Assembly (NCBI RefSeq): GCF_001983955.1
Contig: NZ_CP019562.1
Span: 434,001 to 498,000, forward strand
Direction: 5' to 3'
Origin: Streptococcus oralis
GTDB lineage: Bacteria > Bacillota > Bacilli > Lactobacillales > Streptococcaceae
DNA: 64,000 nt
Part shown: positions 45,201 to 53,554 of the stretch, piece by piece
Position numbering within the stretch: position 1 is the stretch's first letter
Layout of the letters: each line of letters begins with the position of its first letter
Translations under genes and position numbers: made by a program
The notes under the pieces: model-generated
Database searches by the model: none
The model's input: only the letters and a program-made list of their open reading frames with translations
What the model was told of the DNA's origin: nothing

Positions 45201-48200
45201 TACGGAAAAACAACTTACATTACTCGTATTACAGTAACATCTCCTTCAGGAGTTCAGAAGGTTTATGACACTAAACAAGATGCAAACAACTATAATCTTG
45301 CTAGTGGTTATACACTGAGTGAAGTGGGAGTCTATACAGTAACAGTTGAAGTTATTGATAGTAATGGCAATTACACAACAGATGCTACAATAGGTGGAAC
45401 TGAATCTGGTGTGGATCATGGGGCTGGCTCATCAACCGCTACAACAACTTACCACATTACAGTAACAGACACGATTGAAGGTCATAATGTAACATCCACA
45501 GATGTTCAAGGAGCGACTCAAACAGGTACTCCAACCTTTACATCTGTTGGTGATGGCTCACCTGTGGCACCAAGTGCTACTTCACCTGCTAAGTTGGTAG
45601 ATCCTACCACTGGTAAGTTAGTTGACCAAGTAACAATTGATGGTCAAGGAACATACACAATTAATAATGAAACTGGTGTTGTGACATTTGTTCCGTTGAA
45701 AACATTCACAGGTACAGCAACCCCAGTGACTGTATCATTAACAGCAACTCTTGGTCAAGATAAAGATGGACAACCTATTACCACTACAGCGACAGCAACA
45801 TATACTCCAACTGTTACACCAGTTACTCCAACAGCAACTCCTGCAGAATCAACTGGTATCCAAGGCGCTACTCAAACAGGAACGGTAGCATTCAAAGAAG
45901 GACACTCTGTTGCTCCAATCAAGCCGAACTCAGCTGTTCTTCTTGATAAGAATGGTACTCCGGTAGCACCTGGAGCTTCAGTAGATGCTTTGGATGAGAA
46001 TGGTAACAAAGTAGGGGAATATACAATTGACCCAACTTCAAATACTGTAACATTCAGTCCAACCGATAAGACTTACAAAGGTAAAGTCCAACCTGCAACA
46101 GTTCAGGCTGAAGATGAGAATGGTACAAAAGTTAAGACAACTTATACTCCACATATTGTAGGTGTTACTCCAACAGCAGAACCTGCTAAGTCAGTTGATG
46201 TCCAAGGAGCAACTCAAGAAAGTACAGTAACATTCAATGGTGGTACGACTACACTGGATGGTAAACAGGTGACTGTAGATATTGACCCAGCTACTTTCAC
46301 TCTTTTAGATGAAACCGGAACTCCAGCAACATCTGTTCCAGCTAAAGACCCTAGTGGAAATGTTATTGGTACATATACTCTGAAAACAGTTGGTGAACAA
46401 GCCGTTGCAGTCTTTACCCCAACTGATAAGACTTATAGTGGTGAAGTTCAACCTGTGCGTGTACAGGCTAAAGATAAAAATGGTATTTCGGTTGAAACAA
46501 CTTACACACCATTGATTACGCCAGTTACACCAACAGCAACTCCAGCAACTTCTGAAAATATTCAAGGAGCAACACAAACAGGCACTCCTACATTTGTTCA
46601 AGGTGATGCAATTGCACCAATTAAACAAGGTTCAGTAAAACTTCTTGATAAAGAAGGAAATGAAGTTCCTGCAGGTCAGACAACTCCAGCTTATGCTGAA
46701 GATGGGACTACTGAAATTGGTACATTCTCTATTGATCCAACAACTGGAAAGGTAACCTTTAGTCCAACGGATAAATTGTATTCTGGTAAGGTTACTCCAG
46801 CAACTGTGCAAGCAGAAGATGAAAATGGAACTAAAGTGACGACAACTTACACGCCACAAATTATCCCAGTAAATCCTATTGGAGTTCCTGCGACTTCTGA
46901 AGATGTTCAAGGTGCAACTCAAACTGGAAAACCAGAATTCCAAGGTGGAACTGCAGTTGTCAATGGAAAAGAAGTTACTGTTGAGATGAATGACACTGTT
47001 CCAGCTAAATTGATTGATTCTAAAACTGGAAATGTTGTGGATTCTATCACTATTCCGGGTGAAGGTACTTATACTGTAGCACCGGACGGAACAGTAACCT
47101 TTGTTCCTGAAAAAACCTTTACAGGTCAAGCATCAGGCGTTGAAGTTTTACGTGAAGACAAGAATGGAACCCCCGTTACAGCAAGCTACACTCCAGTTGT
47201 TAAGGCAGCAATTCCAACAGCTACTGATGCTGTTACAGAAGACATTCAAGGTGCAACTCAAAAAGGAGTGCCTACATTCCTAGGTGGTAGGGTTACTGTT
47301 AATGGAGTGGAAAAAATTGTTCCTATTGATGAAGCCAAGGGTCTTGAACTTATTGATCCAAAAACAGGAAAACCAACAGATCAACCAATTGTCATTCCAG
47401 GCGAAGGAACTTATACTGTAAATAATGGTATGGTAGAATTTAAGCCAGAACCACAATTTACTGGAAAAGGAACAGGTGTAGAAGTACAACGTGTAGATGA
47501 GAATGGAACTCCTGTAAAAGCTAAATACACTCCAGTTGTTAAACCAGCAACTCCAACAAGTTCGGATGTTATTACAACAGATGTTCAGGGTGCAACTCAA
47601 TCAGGAACACCAACATTTGAAGGTGGAAAAGTCAAAGTTAATGGTATTGAGAAAACTGTTGAAATTGATGAAACAGTCAAACCAACGTTTGATGATGGTA
47701 CAAAAGAGAAGACAATTCCAGGTGAAGGTACATATACTATTGATGAAACTGGAAAAGTAACCTTTACTCCCGAGAAGACATTTACAGGTCAAGCAACAGG
47801 TGTGACTGTTAAGCGTGTTGATAAGAACGGAACCCCAATTACAGCTAAGTATACCCCAGTTGTTATCCCGGTTACACCTACTTCAAAAGATTCTGAATCA
47901 GAAGGTCCGAAAGGACAACCTCAATCAGGAACACCAACATTTGAAGGCGGAAAAGTAACAATCAATGGTAAAGAAATTCCGGTAGAAATTGATGAAACAG
48001 TTAAGCCGACCTTTGACGATGGTACAACAGAGAAGAAGGTACCAGGTGAGGGTACATATACTATTGATGAAGCTGGAAAAGTTACTTTCACACCAGAGCC
48101 AGAATTTGTAGGTCGAGCAACTGGAGTAACAGTTAAACGTGTTGATAAGAATGGAACCCCAATTACAGCTAAATACATCCCTACTGTACGTCCGAATACT

Positions 48201-49853
48201 TCATTTGTTGATACTAAAGGAAATATCCTAGCACCAAGTGAAGATGGTTCGCAACCTAAGAAAGATATTCCAGGATATAAAATTGTTGAAACTAAGGTTG
48301 ATGAAAAAGGCAATGTGGTCCACGTTTATGAGAAGGTTAAGACTAGTCATAAGGATAAGGAAGGCAATGACATTCCAGGTTATCCAACCGAAGACGGCGA
48401 ACAACCTAAGAAGGATATTCCAGGCTACCGCTTCGTAGAGACCAAGAAACTTCCAAACGGCGACACAGAACACGTTTATGAGAAGGTTAAGACTAGTCAT
48501 AAGGATAAGGAAGGCAATGAAATTCCAGGCCACCCAACCGAAGACGGTGAACAATCTAAGAAAGATATTCCAGGCTACCGCTTCGTAGAGACTAAGAAAC
48601 TTCCAAACGGCGACACAGAACACGTTTATGAGAAGGTTAAGACTAGTCATAAGGATAAGGAAGGGAATGACATTCCAGGTTATCCAACCGAAGACGGTGA
48701 ACAACCTAAGAAAGATATTCCAGGTTACCGCTTCGTAGAGACTAAGAAACTTCCAAACGGTGACACAGAACACGTTTATGAGAAGGTTAAGACTAGTCAT
48801 AAGGATAAGGAAGGGAATGAAATTCCAGGTTATCCAACCGAAGACGGTGAACAACCTAAGAAAGATATTCCAGGTTACCGCTTCGTAGAGACTAAGAAGC
48901 TTCCAAACGGTGACACAGAACACGTTTATGAGAAGGTTAAGACTAGTCATAAGGATAAGGAAGGGAATGAAATTCCAGGTTATCCAACCGAAGACGGTGA
49001 ACAACCTAAGAAAGATATTCCAGGTTACCGCTTCGTAGAGACTAAGAAACTTCCAAACGGTGACACAGAACACGTTTATGAGAAGGTTAAGACTAGTCAT
49101 AAGGATAAGGAAGGCAATGACATTCCAGGTTATCCAAGCGAAGGCGGTGAACAACCTAAGAAAGATATTCCAGGTTACCGCTTCGTAGAGACTAAGAAAC
49201 TTCCAAACGGTGACACAGAACACGTTTATGAGAAGGTTAAGACTAGTCATAAGGATAAGGAAGGCAATGACATTCCAGGCCATCCAACCGAAAACGGTGA
49301 ACAACCTAAGAAGGAAATTCCAGGTTACCGCTTCGTAGAGACTAAGAAACTTCCAAACGGCGACACAGAACACGTTTATGAGAAGGTTAAGACTAGTCAT
49401 AAGGATAAGGAAGGCAATGAAATTCCAGGACATCCAACCGAAGACGGCCAACAACCTAAGAAAGATATTCCAGGTTACCGCTTCGTAGAGACTAAGAAAC
49501 TTCCAAACGGCGACACAGAACATGTTTATGAGAAGGTTAAGACTAGTCATAAGGATAAGGAAGGCAATGAAATTCCAGGACATCCAACCGAAGACGGTGA
49601 ACAACCTAAGAAAGATATTCCAGGCTACCGCTTCGTAGAGACTAAGAAACTTCCAAACGGCGACACAGAACATGTCTACGAAAAAGTTGTTACTGCCCCT
49701 CAACAAAAGCCGACTGAGCAATCTCCAACTACTAAAGCAACCAAAGAATTACCTAATACTGGTACGGAAGATCATGCAGCTTTGGCAGCTCTAGGAGTAC
49801 TTGGTTTGATGAGCGGATTTGGACTTGTGTCTCGCAAGAAAAAAGAAGACTAA
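42255..49853 (+). CDS. Giant YSIRK/LPXTG wall-anchored adhesin with CshA-type and 50-residue repeats
   Basis: 2,532-residue surface protein. Residues 16-45 (YGIRKYSFGAASVAIAAGLMMFLGNGAVSA) form a YSIRK-type signal peptide. A Lys/Ala/Glu-rich helical stalk spans about 50-275. A globular region follows (about 285-760: DKTGK-like and Ig-like segments, including WVGWQDSTPPTIQSD), and a further beta-rich region to about 1080. Eight CshA-type fibril repeats (about 1082-1978), seven opening with QGATQ and the last with KGQPQ, then lead to one diverged and nine near-identical 50-residue repeats (about 1981-2479). The sortase signal is LPNTG (2499-2503) with a hydrophobic helix and RKKKED tail. ATG 42255 is preferred over GTG 42246, which is too close to AGGAAGG. 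An adhesin or biofilm role is inferred from family; the ligand is unknown. Confidence 0.92.
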   Translation: MKSKQQDFRTEKYIRYGIRKYSFGAASVAIAAGLMMFLGNGAVSAAEVQGADATVATTTPVATKESESTITAEKSEAKASEKVVETKKVDKTALTKKVVELEAKIASAKKADATAIATANEVLIAAKAVLANETAKQADIDAEHAKVEALITVVVESDEAGKQVEETAATTAVKPVATTATEKAEKVEETVEPVQEGKKVLEQVTSEAEVTNVLATEAVRKNKLEAENKAAIEAAIANNKEVIAETKKVLANDTLTAKQINDQLSRLNDSIIAVYNDLKKAGIGKDGNFGVALAAQDFYAEEGSNTTHASETNASNHTGKDTYTIPVQEIKLITGTDATGLEIEVYSNQRTGEDTNAGNGMHTEQGGKTGHNNKGRVDYPLTPDAAKKLAEEAPLWRNKLRADGSRISNAATSIYSANGGYEYLATEIYGYGYEQGVDRVYIKGLKDRIAVTEKAKQAGWSLTSVTPTNLVPGVAYDEATDTIQGKVIAGIENGVYDLRFNITATNTDGRTVTFQIQNLRAGWVGWQDSTPPTIQSDSARYDRTVGDDANINLRFHDSSGASAIPGNSAGNYDYTTAEGKVVKVRQNSSKAVTGVSGYNTIGAELDDSKVLIPGTNYTVTNSTAEEQKAAGTNMGNAVIGGKVTEAGIYTVSVFAKDYDKLSNSTTWNQSGQEAHGSITVVVKPKVEVQNVETYSTTVPVKISKGATSAKVTMPDGTVTNLKAVNGKWLVDSGSTNTAVTENQELGAVDSNTVFNIPVTSEATAKVGVDNIKVEASAENVKGTFLRERVELNGTDGQKHTAVLNSTSGHWELPADYAEVKTANGDGTTTWTKRQVYTEAKLDGGMKFFIYEYTRQLDKDGNVTSVTTPDRPMTEYVSQNTNQAGDGMSVTITFDKHSNTWTSSDGTEVTAKKLGDDSWEVHTKSGFGGIIRGTIATNSDVATVVNTKPTASSQDYTSTKGTAVDLRNEAKAAVTISDAEDTKYGKTTYITRITVTSPSGVQKVYDTKQDANNYNLASGYTLSEVGVYTVTVEVIDSNGNYTTDATIGGTESGVDHGAGSSTATTTYHITVTDTIEGHNVTSTDVQGATQTGTPTFTSVGDGSPVAPSATSPAKLVDPTTGKLVDQVTIDGQGTYTINNETGVVTFVPLKTFTGTATPVTVSLTATLGQDKDGQPITTTATATYTPTVTPVTPTATPAESTGIQGATQTGTVAFKEGHSVAPIKPNSAVLLDKNGTPVAPGASVDALDENGNKVGEYTIDPTSNTVTFSPTDKTYKGKVQPATVQAEDENGTKVKTTYTPHIVGVTPTAEPAKSVDVQGATQESTVTFNGGTTTLDGKQVTVDIDPATFTLLDETGTPATSVPAKDPSGNVIGTYTLKTVGEQAVAVFTPTDKTYSGEVQPVRVQAKDKNGISVETTYTPLITPVTPTATPATSENIQGATQTGTPTFVQGDAIAPIKQGSVKLLDKEGNEVPAGQTTPAYAEDGTTEIGTFSIDPTTGKVTFSPTDKLYSGKVTPATVQAEDENGTKVTTTYTPQIIPVNPIGVPATSEDVQGATQTGKPEFQGGTAVVNGKEVTVEMNDTVPAKLIDSKTGNVVDSITIPGEGTYTVAPDGTVTFVPEKTFTGQASGVEVLREDKNGTPVTASYTPVVKAAIPTATDAVTEDIQGATQKGVPTFLGGRVTVNGVEKIVPIDEAKGLELIDPKTGKPTDQPIVIPGEGTYTVNNGMVEFKPEPQFTGKGTGVEVQRVDENGTPVKAKYTPVVKPATPTSSDVITTDVQGATQSGTPTFEGGKVKVNGIEKTVEIDETVKPTFDDGTKEKTIPGEGTYTIDETGKVTFTPEKTFTGQATGVTVKRVDKNGTPITAKYTPVVIPVTPTSKDSESEGPKGQPQSGTPTFEGGKVTINGKEIPVEIDETVKPTFDDGTTEKKVPGEGTYTIDEAGKVTFTPEPEFVGRATGVTVKRVDKNGTPITAKYIPTVRPNTSFVDTKGNILAPSEDGSQPKKDIPGYKIVETKVDEKGNVVHVYEKVKTSHKDKEGNDIPGYPTEDGEQPKKDIPGYRFVETKKLPNGDTEHVYEKVKTSHKDKEGNEIPGHPTEDGEQSKKDIPGYRFVETKKLPNGDTEHVYEKVKTSHKDKEGNDIPGYPTEDGEQPKKDIPGYRFVETKKLPNGDTEHVYEKVKTSHKDKEGNEIPGYPTEDGEQPKKDIPGYRFVETKKLPNGDTEHVYEKVKTSHKDKEGNEIPGYPTEDGEQPKKDIPGYRFVETKKLPNGDTEHVYEKVKTSHKDKEGNDIPGYPSEGGEQPKKDIPGYRFVETKKLPNGDTEHVYEKVKTSHKDKEGNDIPGHPTENGEQPKKEIPGYRFVETKKLPNGDTEHVYEKVKTSHKDKEGNEIPGHPTEDGQQPKKDIPGYRFVETKKLPNGDTEHVYEKVKTSHKDKEGNEIPGHPTEDGEQPKKDIPGYRFVETKKLPNGDTEHVYEKVVTAPQQKPTEQSPTTKATKELPNTGTEDHAALAALGVLGLMSGFGLVSRKKKED
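45500..48190 (+). repeat. Eight CshA-type fibril repeats within the adhesin gene
   Basis: Units of about 340 bp start with the codons for (D/N)(V/I)QGATQ near 45500, 45856, 46199, 46557, 46903, 47240, 47580 and, degenerate (GPKGQPQ), 47900. Each ends in a strand like VTVKRVDKNGTPITAKYTP. They are diverged from each other, unlike the downstream 150-bp repeats, so they are older. Confidence 0.85.
48342..49691 (+). repeat. Nine tandem 150-bp repeats encoding a 50-residue module
   Basis: Exact 150-bp period, in frame, starting with ACTAGTCATAAGGATAAGG at 48342 and every 150 bases to 49542. Nine full units encode T-S-H-K-D-K-E-G-N-(D/E)-I-P-G-(Y/H)-P-x-E and so on, and differ at few sites: D/E at position 10, Y/H at 14, and isolated T/S, D/N/G, E/Q, P/S and D/E changes. 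A diverged unit of 48 residues (48198-48341) precedes them. High identity suggests recent expansion and easy gain or loss of copies. Confidence 0.95.
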
Positions 49854-49897
49854 TTCTATACTCGAGATTCTAAGTAGTATCCATTAGTTTCTGAAAC

Positions 49898-49933
49898 AAA
49901 AAACCAACTAATCGTTAGATTAGTTGGTTTTTG
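49898..49933. terminator. Bidirectional terminator after the adhesin gene
   Basis: AAACCAACTAATC, GTTA, GATTAGTTGGTTT with A/T runs on both sides. It serves the adhesin (plus) and the DUF2974 gene (minus). Confidence 0.9.
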
Positions 49934-49934
49934 T

Positions 49935-51011
49935 CTATTCTCGATTTTTCCAAGCTTGGTAGCGAGTGTCAATCAAGAGTTGGGTTAAGCGTCCCATGGT
50001 TTCTCTTTCTTCGGGAGTGAGGGATTGGGCTTGGACAAAGAGATGGTGAACGTGTTCAATGACCTTGAAGGAAGAGAGGTCGTTGATAGAGGAGATGCCT
50101 GCATCAAGAATGATTCCAAAAAAGAGGTCAAAGTAGAGCTGCAGTTCCGTATCAGGGACCGTTTCAACCCATTCCTTGAAAGTAGTGTCGACTTGTTGGC
50201 TGTCACTATTGGTCTCGTCTAGTTGGACAAAGTGTTTGTCTTCAACCTGCCAACTAAAGGTGTCGTGCTGAGCAAGGCCACCTAAGGCGGTGCTTCGAAC
50301 GACGATTTTTTTGTCCGGAATTTCCAACATCATTCCGATGATAGACCCTTGCGGGATAAACACTTTCGTTCTTTCCATCATGTTTTGATAGCCTGGTGTT
50401 TCGGTTAGTTCCTTGTGAAGCCCAGGGGCATCAAAAGTATAGACAGAGATAATGTTTTTCTGCAAGTTTGGATCAAGTTGACTGGCAGCATAGACAGCTA
50501 AATTGCCCCCTTTTGAGTGCCCTGCTAGGATAACCTTTTGCTTAGGATGTTGAGCAAAAAAGTTCTCCAAATATTGGAGGGCATGTTTTTGAGCAGGGAT
50601 TTCCTTCATATAGGTCATATGGAAATCTTCTTTCCAACCGATGATACTATCATCCGTCCCACGAAAAACAAGCAAATAGGTATCGAGACTGATACGATAA
50701 GTCATGGCTGCAAACTGTTTTTGCAATTCAGGATCGATATCGTTGATAAAATCTGAGAGCTTGCAATTTTTAAAGCGTTTGTGTTGAGCGAGCTGATTCA
50801 ATAACTGGAGACGATTTTTATTGGTCAACATCGTCGTGTCTCTAGGGATTTGAGGTGCAAGATCTATGAGGCGCTTTGGTTCTTGGGTAACTACATCATC
50901 AAAAGGAAGATAGGTTAATTCGGTCAAGGCAAGAACGTCTAACTCATTCACGGGGTGATCATAAAAGGAATCGTATGCTACATCATTTAAGTAGTCAAAA
51001 ATATTGGCCAT
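49935..51011 (-). CDS. DUF2974 (Mbeg1-like) alpha/beta-hydrolase
   Basis: 358-residue protein with a lipase-type nucleophile elbow GHSKGGNLA (Ser in the middle). SLDTYLLVFRGTDDSIIGWKEDF is the preceding FRGTD motif of the lipase_3-like fold, and YTFDAPGL is the following acid region. These proteins are intracellular in Firmicutes, with unknown substrate. AAAGGAG precedes ATG 51011. No signal peptide. Confidence 0.85.
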   Translation of the reverse strand: MANIFDYLNDVAYDSFYDHPVNELDVLALTELTYLPFDDVVTQEPKRLIDLAPQIPRDTTMLTNKNRLQLLNQLAQHKRFKNCKLSDFINDIDPELQKQFAAMTYRISLDTYLLVFRGTDDSIIGWKEDFHMTYMKEIPAQKHALQYLENFFAQHPKQKVILAGHSKGGNLAVYAASQLDPNLQKNIISVYTFDAPGLHKELTETPGYQNMMERTKVFIPQGSIIGMMLEIPDKKIVVRSTALGGLAQHDTFSWQVEDKHFVQLDETNSDSQQVDTTFKEWVETVPDTELQLYFDLFFGIILDAGISSINDLSSFKVIEHVHHLFVQAQSLTPEERETMGRLTQLLIDTRYQAWKNRE

Positions 51012-51122
51012 AAAATCTCCTTTCTCTATGTTTATCCTATCACATTTACCTAGAATTAGCTAGTGGGCTTGTTCGAATGACCTAGTAGGGTTGGATTGAA
51101 ATACATAGAAAATAGATTGCTC

Positions 51123-51899
51123 CTATTTCAAACCTCTAAACGAGCTTACTTGTATGTTTTTGCTATCAATCCCATTTTCCTTTAAAAAATTCTTCATCTC
51201 ATTTACATCATCAGGCTGACCTGTGATGAGATAGCTGGCTTGATTGCCGTATTCATCAATAGCACGTTTTACAAATTCTTGACTTTGAGAAAGTTCCTCG
51301 CTAGTTTTATAAGTAAAATTCGATGTTTTTTGAGCCAGTTCTTTCATCTCATTATCGAAAATAGTAACTCCTTTGTCAAAATGGTTGAGAATAATTGGAG
51401 CTTTACCAGACCATTCTTTGATAAGGGGGCGTAGAGCAGAAATACCAACATCAGATGCAAAGCAAACTAGTGGCTGATTCGTATCTTTAACAGTCAAAGA
51501 GGAATCCAGCCAACTCATCTCAATCTCACTGCCAGATGGTAAATGTGTCAAGGTGTTCTTAAAGTTGCTACCACTATTATGAGTCAAAATGAGAATTTCA
51601 TCTTCATCAGGTGTGGAGGCAATGGTTAGCCATCGACTGGTTTGCTCTCCCTTAGCTTCATATTTACTAGCAGTAGACGAGGTATCAGGGAGTGCAAACT
51701 TAGCATAAGCCCCAACTTTCCAGATTTGATGACTCGGTTTTGTGATATGAATTAAATATAGATCTCCGCTGGGGTTTTCGATGGATTTTATCGATAATGT
51801 CTGGCTTCGTCCAAGATAAGCGATGGCACCCCAAGTTATAATACATAGCGCTCCAAGTGTTGATAGAATGATAATAAACATTTTTTTACCTCTTTTCAT
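51123..51899 (-). CDS. Membrane-anchored ferredoxin-reductase-like protein
   Basis: 258 residues. One N-terminal transmembrane helix (MFIIILSTLGALCIITWGAIAYLG) anchors the rest outside or on the membrane. The body matches the FNR fold: RWLTIAS corresponds to the R-x-Y-S/T flavin motif, PLVCFASDVGISALRPLIKEW to the nicotinamide-binding GxGxxP-like strand, and YLITGQPDDVNEMKNFLKENGI to the terminal NAD(P) region. FAD/NAD(P)-dependent electron transfer is inferred; no ferredoxin partner is encoded next to it. Its upstream region carries one of two matching operators that flank the TetR gene, so TetR control is likely. Confidence 0.72.
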   Translation of the reverse strand: MKRGKKMFIIILSTLGALCIITWGAIAYLGRSQTLSIKSIENPSGDLYLIHITKPSHQIWKVGAYAKFALPDTSSTASKYEAKGEQTSRWLTIASTPDEDEILILTHNSGSNFKNTLTHLPSGSEIEMSWLDSSLTVKDTNQPLVCFASDVGISALRPLIKEWSGKAPIILNHFDKGVTIFDNEMKELAQKTSNFTYKTSEELSQSQEFVKRAIDEYGNQASYLITGQPDDVNEMKNFLKENGIDSKNIQVSSFRGLK

Positions 51900-51925
51900 T
51901 TTTTATAACTCCTGTTCTTAATTTT

Positions 51926-51954
51926 ATGAATGAACTATAAAAATATTCATTCAT
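51926..51954. promoter_or_regulatory. TetR-type operator 1
   Basis: ATGAATGAA (51926-51934) and TTCATTCAT (51946-51954) form a perfect 9-bp inverted repeat, 11 bp apart, upstream of the flavin-reductase-like gene. The same arms recur upstream of the TetR gene. Confidence 0.7.
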
Positions 51955-51985
51955 ATCTTTTCAAAAAAATAAAGAAATCCATTCT

Positions 51986-52549
51986 TTATTTTAGAACTCC
52001 TTTAATGAAGTTGGTCGCAAGTATTTCAACAGTTTTGCCAATATCTGGAAAATCTTTTTCCGTGATATGCATATCCATATAGTAAAACAGATTATAAACC
52101 TGTAAAATATCTTGAATCTTTTCTGGCGAGTACCCTTCAGCCTGCATACGATTTGTAAAAGTTTTAACTAGAAACTGATGAAAAGGATTTGCGACTTTGC
52201 CTTCTTCCGAGGAATAGTAGCTGTGCAACTCATCTGCGATGGCAGGATTGTACCATTCTGCAAGGATTTTATTGGAAGAAACGAGAGTTCTGGACTGAGC
52301 AAATAGTTGACCAATGAGGTCGATCATGTCAATTTCCCAATCCAGTTCTTCGATCATAGCTTGGCGAACACGGTTGTTTTCATCTATATAGATGTCTAGA
52401 AAAATGGCTTCTTTACTCTCGTAATAGTTATAAAAAGAACCAACTGCAACACCAGCTTGCCTAGCAATTTCTGAAATACCTGTTGCCTTGTAACCTTTTT
52501 TCGAAAAAACTTCATAGGCTGCAGTCTTTAAAGATTTTTTTTTGTCCAA
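51986..52549 (-). CDS. TetR-family transcriptional repressor, TTG start
   Basis: 187 residues. The N-terminal helix-turn-helix is clear (AAYEVFSKKGYKATGISEIARQAGVAVGSFYNYYESKEAIF); the C-terminal ligand domain has no known specificity. No in-frame ATG or GTG lies near the conserved start; TTG 52549 has GGAGG ten bases upstream and is the likely start. A palindrome with the same arms as operator 1 lies at 52573-52602, upstream of this gene, so it probably represses itself and the flavin-reductase-like gene. Confidence 0.85.
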   Translation of the reverse strand: MDKKKSLKTAAYEVFSKKGYKATGISEIARQAGVAVGSFYNYYESKEAIFLDIYIDENNRVRQAMIEELDWEIDMIDLIGQLFAQSRTLVSSNKILAEWYNPAIADELHSYYSSEEGKVANPFHQFLVKTFTNRMQAEGYSPEKIQDILQVYNLFYYMDMHITEKDFPDIGKTVEILATNFIKGVLK

Positions 52550-52572
52550 TAGGATTTAACCTCCTTTGCTTC

Positions 52573-52602
52573 ATGAATGAATAAATCTATTCGTTCATTC
52601 AT
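52573..52602. promoter_or_regulatory. TetR-type operator 2
   Basis: ATGAATGAA (52573-52581) and TTCATTCAT (52594-52602), 12 bp apart, overlap the upstream region of tetR. The arms are identical to those of operator 1. Confidence 0.7.
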
Positions 52603-52876
52603 ATTCTAACAAATCATGGATAGCTTGTCAATAAGAAGGCTAGATCTATTAAATAAGTGAAAGAAACGCTAACTAAATGAGCACAAAAAGGAAAATATAG
52701 GATAAGGCTGGAACTATAATTAAAAATAAGGTATGATATCAGTGGGAATGTTCTCTATTTAGCATCTGTTTTCTTATCTGGATTTGGGAAATAGGCTTCT
52801 AAACAGTATGAGATACTGATCCGTAAATCTGATATGAAGAGTTTTGATACTTTGAGAAATAGCAAAGGAGGAGCGC

Positions 52877-53554
52877 ATGCACAAGATTTTACTAGTAGAA
52901 GATGACCAAGTTATTCGGCAACAAGTGGGGAAACTGCTCTCTGAGTGGGGCTTTGAGGTCGTTTTGGTAGAAGATTTTATGGAAGTATTGAGCCTTTTTG
53001 TTCAGTCAGAACCTCATTTGGTCCTCATGGATATTGGTCTGCCTCTTTTTAATGGTTACCACTGGTGTCAGGAGATTCGTAAGATCTCTAAGGTGCCCAT
53101 CATGTTTCTGTCTTCGAGAGACCAGGCGATGGATATTGTCATGGCGATCAATATGGGGGCAGATGACTTTGTAACTAAGCCTTTTGACCAGCAGGTCCTC
53201 CTTGCCAAGGTTCAGGGTCTGTTGCGCCGTTCCTATGAGTTTGGCCGTGATGAAAGTCTGCTAGAGTATGCGGGTGTGATCCTCAATACCAAGTCTATGG
53301 ACCTGCACTATCAGGGGGAAGTTCTGAGTTTGACCAAGAATGAATTTCAAATTTTGCGAGTGCTGTTTGAACATGCTGGCAATATCGTGGCGCGTGATGA
53401 CCTGATGCGGGAACTCTGGAATAGCGACTTTTTCATCGATGATAACACCTTGTCTGTAAACGTTGCTCGCTTGCGCAAAAAGTTGGAGGAGCAAGGTTTA
53501 GCAGGGTTTATCGAAACCAAGAAAGGGATAGGATACGGACTGAAACATGCTTGA
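52877..53554 (+). CDS. OmpR-family response regulator of a BceRS-like pair
   Basis: 225 residues. The receiver domain has the acidic pocket (VEDD), phospho-acceptor Asp in VLMDIGLP (about 52) and the conserved Lys in TKPFD. A winged-helix DNA-binding domain follows (LTKNEFQILRVLFEHAGNIVARDDLMRELW). It overlaps the kinase gene by 8 bases. The likely pneumococcal counterpart is TCS01 (rr01), near thrS in that genome, linked to bacitracin response; the assignment rests on synteny and family. Confidence 0.88.
   Translation: MHKILLVEDDQVIRQQVGKLLSEWGFEVVLVEDFMEVLSLFVQSEPHLVLMDIGLPLFNGYHWCQEIRKISKVPIMFLSSRDQAMDIVMAINMGADDFVTKPFDQQVLLAKVQGLLRRSYEFGRDESLLEYAGVILNTKSMDLHYQGEVLSLTKNEFQILRVLFEHAGNIVARDDLMRELWNSDFFIDDNTLSVNVARLRKKLEEQGLAGFIETKKGIGYGLKHA

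Noticed and set aside
48342..49691. Possible CRISPR array because of regular repeats
   Set aside because: Repeats are 150 bp, in frame, contiguous without spacers and code for a surface protein module; no cas genes present.
48228..49721. Long open frame (497 residues) antisense to the 150-bp repeats
   Set aside because: It is hydrophobic and repeated only because the sense repeats have a 150-bp period without stops in that frame; no ribosome binding site or promoter supports it.
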